From: CAYPTI01 sp964413525 [NCBI: uncultured bacterium]
Lineage (GTDB): Bacteria > T1Sed10-126
Assembly (NCBI GenBank): GCA_964413525.1
Contig: CAYPTI010000015.1
Location: 3,403-21,672, forward strand
DNA: 18,270 nt
Direction: 5' to 3'
Shown here: positions 15,309-18,270 of the stretch, one piece after another
Position numbering within the stretch: position 1 is the stretch's first letter
Layout: every line of letters begins with the position of its first letter
The notes under the pieces: model-generated
What the model was told of the DNA's origin: nothing
Databases searched by the model: none
What the model saw: the letters and a program-made list of their open reading frames with translations, nothing else
Translations under genes and position numbers: made by a program

Positions 15309-16451
15309 ATGGGCGATCTGTTGCTCTGTACGGGGGATAGTTCGGCGGATGGGTACGCGGCGAATCTGGTCGAGTACCTTCGGGAACGGGAATATCCCGG
15401 ACGGATTCACGCCGCCGCCGGTCATCGGACCGAACGGGCGGGCGCGAACCTGACGGTCAACCTGGTGGATCACGGCGTGGTGGGGATCAGCGAAATTTTT
15501 GGATCCATTCCGGCCTACTACTCGGCCTTCCGTACCCTCACAACCCTTCTTCGTGAGGAACCCATTACCACCGTCGTGTTGATGGACTTCCCCGGCTTTA
15601 ACCTCCAGGTGCTCGCTCGCTGGATCCGGTTCCAGGACCTGCCGGTTCGCCTCTGTTATTACATTCCACCCCAAGTCTGGGCATGGCGTCGGGGCCGAAT
15701 CAAGAAACTCCGGGAGTGGTTTGACGAATTGTTTGTTATTTTTCCGTTTGAACAGAAATTTTATCGGGATCACGGAATTGACGCCCGGTTCGTGGGCCAT
15801 CCAATGCTTGAGGACCGGGCGGAGGAACCCGCCTATGATCTCCGGGATACGCTGGAAATTGATCCCGATCGAATCATCGTGGGGTTGTTTCCCGGCTCCC
15901 GGGGCTCCGAGATCAAGAACCACCTCCCGGCCATGGCGAGCGCCGCGGACCGGCTGGTCGAGGAAGACGATCGAATCCTGCCGGTGGTCAGCGCGGCTCC
16001 CGCCGTCTCCTACGATCACTTTGACGACGTCCTCGGCGGTTCCCGTCACCACGATTATCCGATCTGGGGAGCCGACGCCCGCAGCCTGCTTGAGGCCTCC
16101 CGGACGGTGATGGTTGCCTCCGGTTCCATCACGATGGACGCCGCCTTCGCACGCCGGCCGATGGTGGTGGGATACCGAACGTCCTGGTTCTCCTATCAGG
16201 TTGGCAAGCGATTGATCTCCTCCGATCACGTGGCCATGCCCAACCTGCTGGATTCGTCGGTCCCGGTCCCGGAGTTGATCCAGTCGGAGTTCACCCCCGA
16301 TCGGTTGGTTGAAGAAACCCTGCGGTTGCTGAGGGACGAGGAAGCATTCGACCGTCAGCGTCAGGCGCTCGAGAGGATCTGTCAGCAGTTCTCCGCCCGG
16401 CGGGCCTCCCGTGAGGTGGGAGACCGATTGCTGGAGCTTGCCCACGGTTGA
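15309..16451 (+). CDS. lpxB: lipid-A-disaccharide synthase
   Basis: This GT19 enzyme, 380 residues and the normal length, condenses UDP-diacylglucosamine with lipid X to give the beta-1,6 lipid A disaccharide at the inner face of the inner membrane. Motifs: MDFPGFN (92-98), YYIPPQVWAWRRGR (117-130), FPFEQKFY (145-152), VGHP (162-165), FPGSRGSEI (194-202) and a nucleotide-site loop ASGSITMDAAF. Two blocks depart from the common sequence: the N-terminal GEASGD-type loop reads GDSSAD (9-14), and ASGTATLE reads ASGSITMD. Both changes are conservative, so activity is expected. The ATG at 15309 has no strong ribosome-binding site, fitting translational coupling to the gene 17 nt upstream. Its TGA overlaps the TTG start of the next gene. 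Confidence 0.95.
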   Translation: MGDLLLCTGDSSADGYAANLVEYLREREYPGRIHAAAGHRTERAGANLTVNLVDHGVVGISEIFGSIPAYYSAFRTLTTLLREEPITTVVLMDFPGFNLQVLARWIRFQDLPVRLCYYIPPQVWAWRRGRIKKLREWFDELFVIFPFEQKFYRDHGIDARFVGHPMLEDRAEEPAYDLRDTLEIDPDRIIVGLFPGSRGSEIKNHLPAMASAADRLVEEDDRILPVVSAAPAVSYDHFDDVLGGSRHHDYPIWGADARSLLEASRTVMVASGSITMDAAFARRPMVVGYRTSWFSYQVGKRLISSDHVAMPNLLDSSVPVPELIQSEFTPDRLVEETLRLLRDEEAFDRQRQALERICQQFSARRASREVGDRLLELAHG

Positions 16452-17152
16452 ACTTCAAACAGGCGAGTACCCGGATCCTTGCCGCCCTCTCCGGCACCGT
16501 GGCTCCCGTCCTGTTACGGATCCTCCGGGATTCAAACCGGATCGAAGTTCAGCATGTCGAGCCCTACGAACGGTTTCGGACCCAGGAGCAGAACTTCATC
16601 ATAGCTTTCTGGCACGGACAGATGCTGCCGATTCTGTTTTACATCCGAACGGGGGGATATTACACCTTCATCAGCCCTCACCGGGACGGGGAGTACATTG
16701 CCCGGGCGCTGGAAGGCATGGGGCACCATGCCCTGCGCACGTCACTGCGTGATCGCCGGCTGCGGGCCCTTGGCGAGGCGCTGAAGCTCGCCCGGGAGGG
16801 GGAAACGCTGGCCGTGACCCCGGACGGTCCCCGGGGTCCCCGGTACCGGGCGAAGGACGGGATCGTGAAGCTGAGTCGCAAGACGGACTTGCCCATTCTT
16901 CCGGTGGCCGGAGTATCGGGCCGGGCGCACGTTTTTTCCAGCTGGGACCGGTTCTGTATGCCGCTGCCCCTGGGGACCATCCACGTGCGCTTCGGCGATC
17001 CGCTGTTTCCTGACGAAACAAACGACATCGAGCGGGACCGCCGCCGGCTCGAGGAGCGGCTTAACCGGATCAGCCGGGAGGCGGGAGAGGGGTTGCCCGG
17101 ACTAGATGAATACCTTGAGGAATTTCGTGCCGGTTCTGCCGCCGCCGGATGA
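16448..17152 (+). CDS. DUF374 lysophospholipid-acyltransferase-family protein
   Basis: This 234-residue protein of the DUF374 family shows FWHGQMLP (54-61), the conserved SPHRDGEYIARALEGMG (76-92) and TPDGPRGPRYRAKDGIVKLSR (about 124-144). Members resemble LPLAT acyltransferases and occur beside lpx, waaA and lpxK genes. A role as acyltransferase acting on lipid A or its precursors is inferred, not proven. The usual RGSSSRGG segment reads RTSLRDRR (97-104), a departure in an otherwise typical sequence. Translation starts at TTG 16448, which overlaps the lpxB stop by 4 nt (TTGA), so it depends on lpxB translation. The N-terminus has a weakly hydrophobic stretch that may associate with the membrane. 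64 nt of leader-like sequence separate it from lpxK. Confidence 0.85.
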   Translation: MNFKQASTRILAALSGTVAPVLLRILRDSNRIEVQHVEPYERFRTQEQNFIIAFWHGQMLPILFYIRTGGYYTFISPHRDGEYIARALEGMGHHALRTSLRDRRLRALGEALKLAREGETLAVTPDGPRGPRYRAKDGIVKLSRKTDLPILPVAGVSGRAHVFSSWDRFCMPLPLGTIHVRFGDPLFPDETNDIERDRRRLEERLNRISREAGEGLPGLDEYLEEFRAGSAAAG

Positions 17153-17177
17153 AGGCCTCGGTCTGGTTCCGTGCCGG

Positions 17178-17216
17178 CCGGGGAGAGGGGAACCCCGGTG
17201 GGAGTTTAATTCTCCG
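17178..17216 (+). promoter_or_regulatory. hairpins around the lpxK ribosome-binding site
   Basis: A 6-bp stem CCGGGG/CCCCGG (17178-17198, 9-nt loop) is followed by GGGAG (17200-17204), the only candidate ribosome-binding site for lpxK. Its GGAG can pair with CTCC (17212-17215) over a 7-nt loop. The site is 12 nt from the ATG, unusually far, and would be hidden by the second hairpin. This may tune lpxK output relative to lpxB, but the stems are short. Confidence 0.3.
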
Positions 17217-18242
17217 ATGAAGGATCGAATCTATCGCTGGTACCACGATCTGATCTTTGATCCTGATCCTGGGGGCTGGAGTGGACTGGCCAAGACGGGG
17301 CTGCGGGGGTTATGTCCATTGTACGCCTGCTTCCAGCGACTCGACCGGTACCGTCGGGTTCGTGGACGGAGGGAACTTCCCCTGCCGGTGGTGTCGGTGG
17401 GGAACCTCGCCGTCGGGGGGAGCGGGAAGACGGAATTTGTCTCCCGCTTGACCGAGGAGTTGCTGCTGGAGGGAGAACGTCCCGCGATCTTGAAACGGGG
17501 AGAAGGGCGTCGGACGGGACCGGTCCGGAGCGGCGGAACCGCACCGGACGAACTCGCCGAAGCCTACGGGGATGAGGTTGCCCTGCTCGCGAACCGGCAT
17601 CCGGACGTCCCGATCGCGGTGGGACCCGACCGGTTCGAGGCCGGGGAGTTGTTGCTGGAGGAGAATCGGACCGTTTTTCTGCTGGATGATGGGTTTCAGC
17701 ACCGGCAGCTCGTACGGGACCTGGATCTGGTACTGATCGGGGAGCTTGACGAACTGGACAACGATGTCCTCCCGGCGGGACCGCTTCGGGAACCGGTTTC
17801 CAGCCTTCGCCGGGCCGACGTGATCAGCCTGCCCCTGGACTCCGGCCCATCCAGCCGGGAGGAGTTACCGGGGGACATACCGGTGATTCAGCACGGGTAT
17901 CGATTTCAGGCCATCCGCCGGGAGGGGACGGACGTGACGGCGGTAGCACGGGAATCGGGGATCCGTCCCCTGCTCACGCTGGCCCGACCGAACCGAGTCC
18001 TGGAGACGCTCCGGAACCAGGGGATCCCCGTCCACCAACCCGTCCTGCTTCCGGATCACGGAGGGCTCTCGGCCTCCTTGCTTGAAGACCTAAATCCGGA
18101 AAACGTACTGGTGACCGACAAGGAGTGGGTTAAACTGCCGGAACGGTTCCGCGGGCGGGTCAACCGGTTACACAGCACGTTTGAGGTCCGTCACCTTGAC
18201 CGGCTGATGAAACAGATCCGGAGGGTCATCAGCGACCAATGA
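17217..18242 (+). CDS. lpxK: tetraacyldisaccharide 4'-kinase
   Basis: This 341-residue P-loop kinase phosphorylates the 4' position of the lipid A disaccharide to give lipid IVA at the inner membrane. Motifs: SVGNLAVGGSGKTE Walker A (60-73), LKRGEGRR (92-99) in place of the common LSRGYGR, the DDGFQH metal and catalytic block (157-162), LPAGPLREP (185-193), a late LPDHGG, and VTDKEWVKL where TTEKDAVKL is usual. The Walker region usually reads GGTGKTP, so this enzyme is somewhat divergent, but all key acidic residues of the DDGFQH block are present. The ATG at 17217 is chosen because homology starts there; an ATG at 17106 lies inside the acyltransferase gene and adds 37 residues without resemblance. 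The stop overlaps the next ATG (ATGA). Confidence 0.95.
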   Translation: MKDRIYRWYHDLIFDPDPGGWSGLAKTGLRGLCPLYACFQRLDRYRRVRGRRELPLPVVSVGNLAVGGSGKTEFVSRLTEELLLEGERPAILKRGEGRRTGPVRSGGTAPDELAEAYGDEVALLANRHPDVPIAVGPDRFEAGELLLEENRTVFLLDDGFQHRQLVRDLDLVLIGELDELDNDVLPAGPLREPVSSLRRADVISLPLDSGPSSREELPGDIPVIQHGYRFQAIRREGTDVTAVARESGIRPLLTLARPNRVLETLRNQGIPVHQPVLLPDHGGLSASLLEDLNPENVLVTDKEWVKLPERFRGRVNRLHSTFEVRHLDRLMKQIRRVISDQ

Positions 18243-18270
18243 GCTTGCTTTCGCGGATGTACGGAGCCGT
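18239..18270 (+). CDS. start of the next operon gene, possibly waaA (Kdo transferase), cut by the window edge
   Basis: An ATG overlaps the lpxK stop by 4 nt (ATGA), with GGAGGG 13 nt upstream. Ten codons are visible (MSLLSRMYGA). In many lipid A clusters waaA lies beside DUF374 and lpxK, and a short start running into a membrane helix would fit WaaA, but ten residues cannot prove it. Confidence 0.6.
   Translation, partial: MSLLSRMYGA

Noticed and set aside
15036-16445. 469-residue open frame antisense to lpxB
   Set aside because: It lies opposite strongly conserved lpxB motifs, has no ribosome-binding site or family pattern, and long antisense frames are expected at this GC content.
17106-17216. 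N-terminal extension of LpxK to an ATG inside the acyltransferase gene
   Set aside because: The 37 added residues resemble no LpxK and are an out-of-frame reading of the acyltransferase end.
1-18270. CRISPR arrays, tRNA or rRNA genes, insertion sequences, prophage genes
   Set aside because: No spaced direct repeats, cloverleaf, rRNA segment, transposase or integrase motifs were seen on either strand.

Overview
The window is GC-rich and densely coded. It comes from a Gram-negative bacterium that makes lipid A: it carries lpxB, lpxK, a DUF374 acyltransferase and an AsmA-like envelope protein. Proteins are rich in Asp and Glu, and Arg is preferred to Lys. This could fit a salt-adapted lineage, but that is a weak hint and I cannot name the taxon. 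The gene order oxidoreductase-lpxB-acyltransferase-lpxK resembles lipid A clusters known from deltaproteobacteria-like and other deep-branching Gram-negatives. I see no sign of recent mobile DNA: no IS element, integrase, tRNA, CRISPR array or att site.

Layout. Positions 1-421 are non-coding, with a divergent minus-strand promoter whose gene begins at the very edge, and several short palindromes. A small cupin (422-748, plus) converges with and overlaps an XRE-type regulator (733-1089, minus). A membrane family-2 glycosyltransferase of the HpnB/CrtQ type follows on the minus strand (1259-2413). From about 2659 onward everything is on the plus strand.

Block A (2659-6919) is a tightly coupled three-gene ABC module: a LolD-like ATPase, a double-FtsX permease and a secreted CrtC/AttH lipocalin-like protein. 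It looks like an AttEFGH-type export system with AttF and AttG fused. Block B (6973-8820) is thioredoxin, biotin-protein ligase and type III pantothenate kinase. The ligase has no ATG, GTG or TTG available for a full-length start and probably begins at CTG 7377. Block C (9025-11070) is groES-groEL, with its own promoters, no CIRCE operator, and a strong intrinsic terminator at 11099-11142.

Block D (11320 to the right edge) is envelope and lipid A biogenesis. A 935-residue AsmA-like protein comes first. A new extended -10 promoter at about 14220 then drives a Gfo/Idh oxidoreductase (possibly a GnnA-like UDP-GlcNAc 3-dehydrogenase), lpxB, a DUF374 acyltransferase, lpxK, and the start of another gene overlapping the lpxK stop, plausibly waaA. 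LpxB makes the lipid A disaccharide, LpxK phosphorylates it, and the acyltransferase may add a fatty acid. The oxidoreductase raises the possibility of a 3-amino sugar (amide-linked) lipid A, although no aminotransferase partner is in view.
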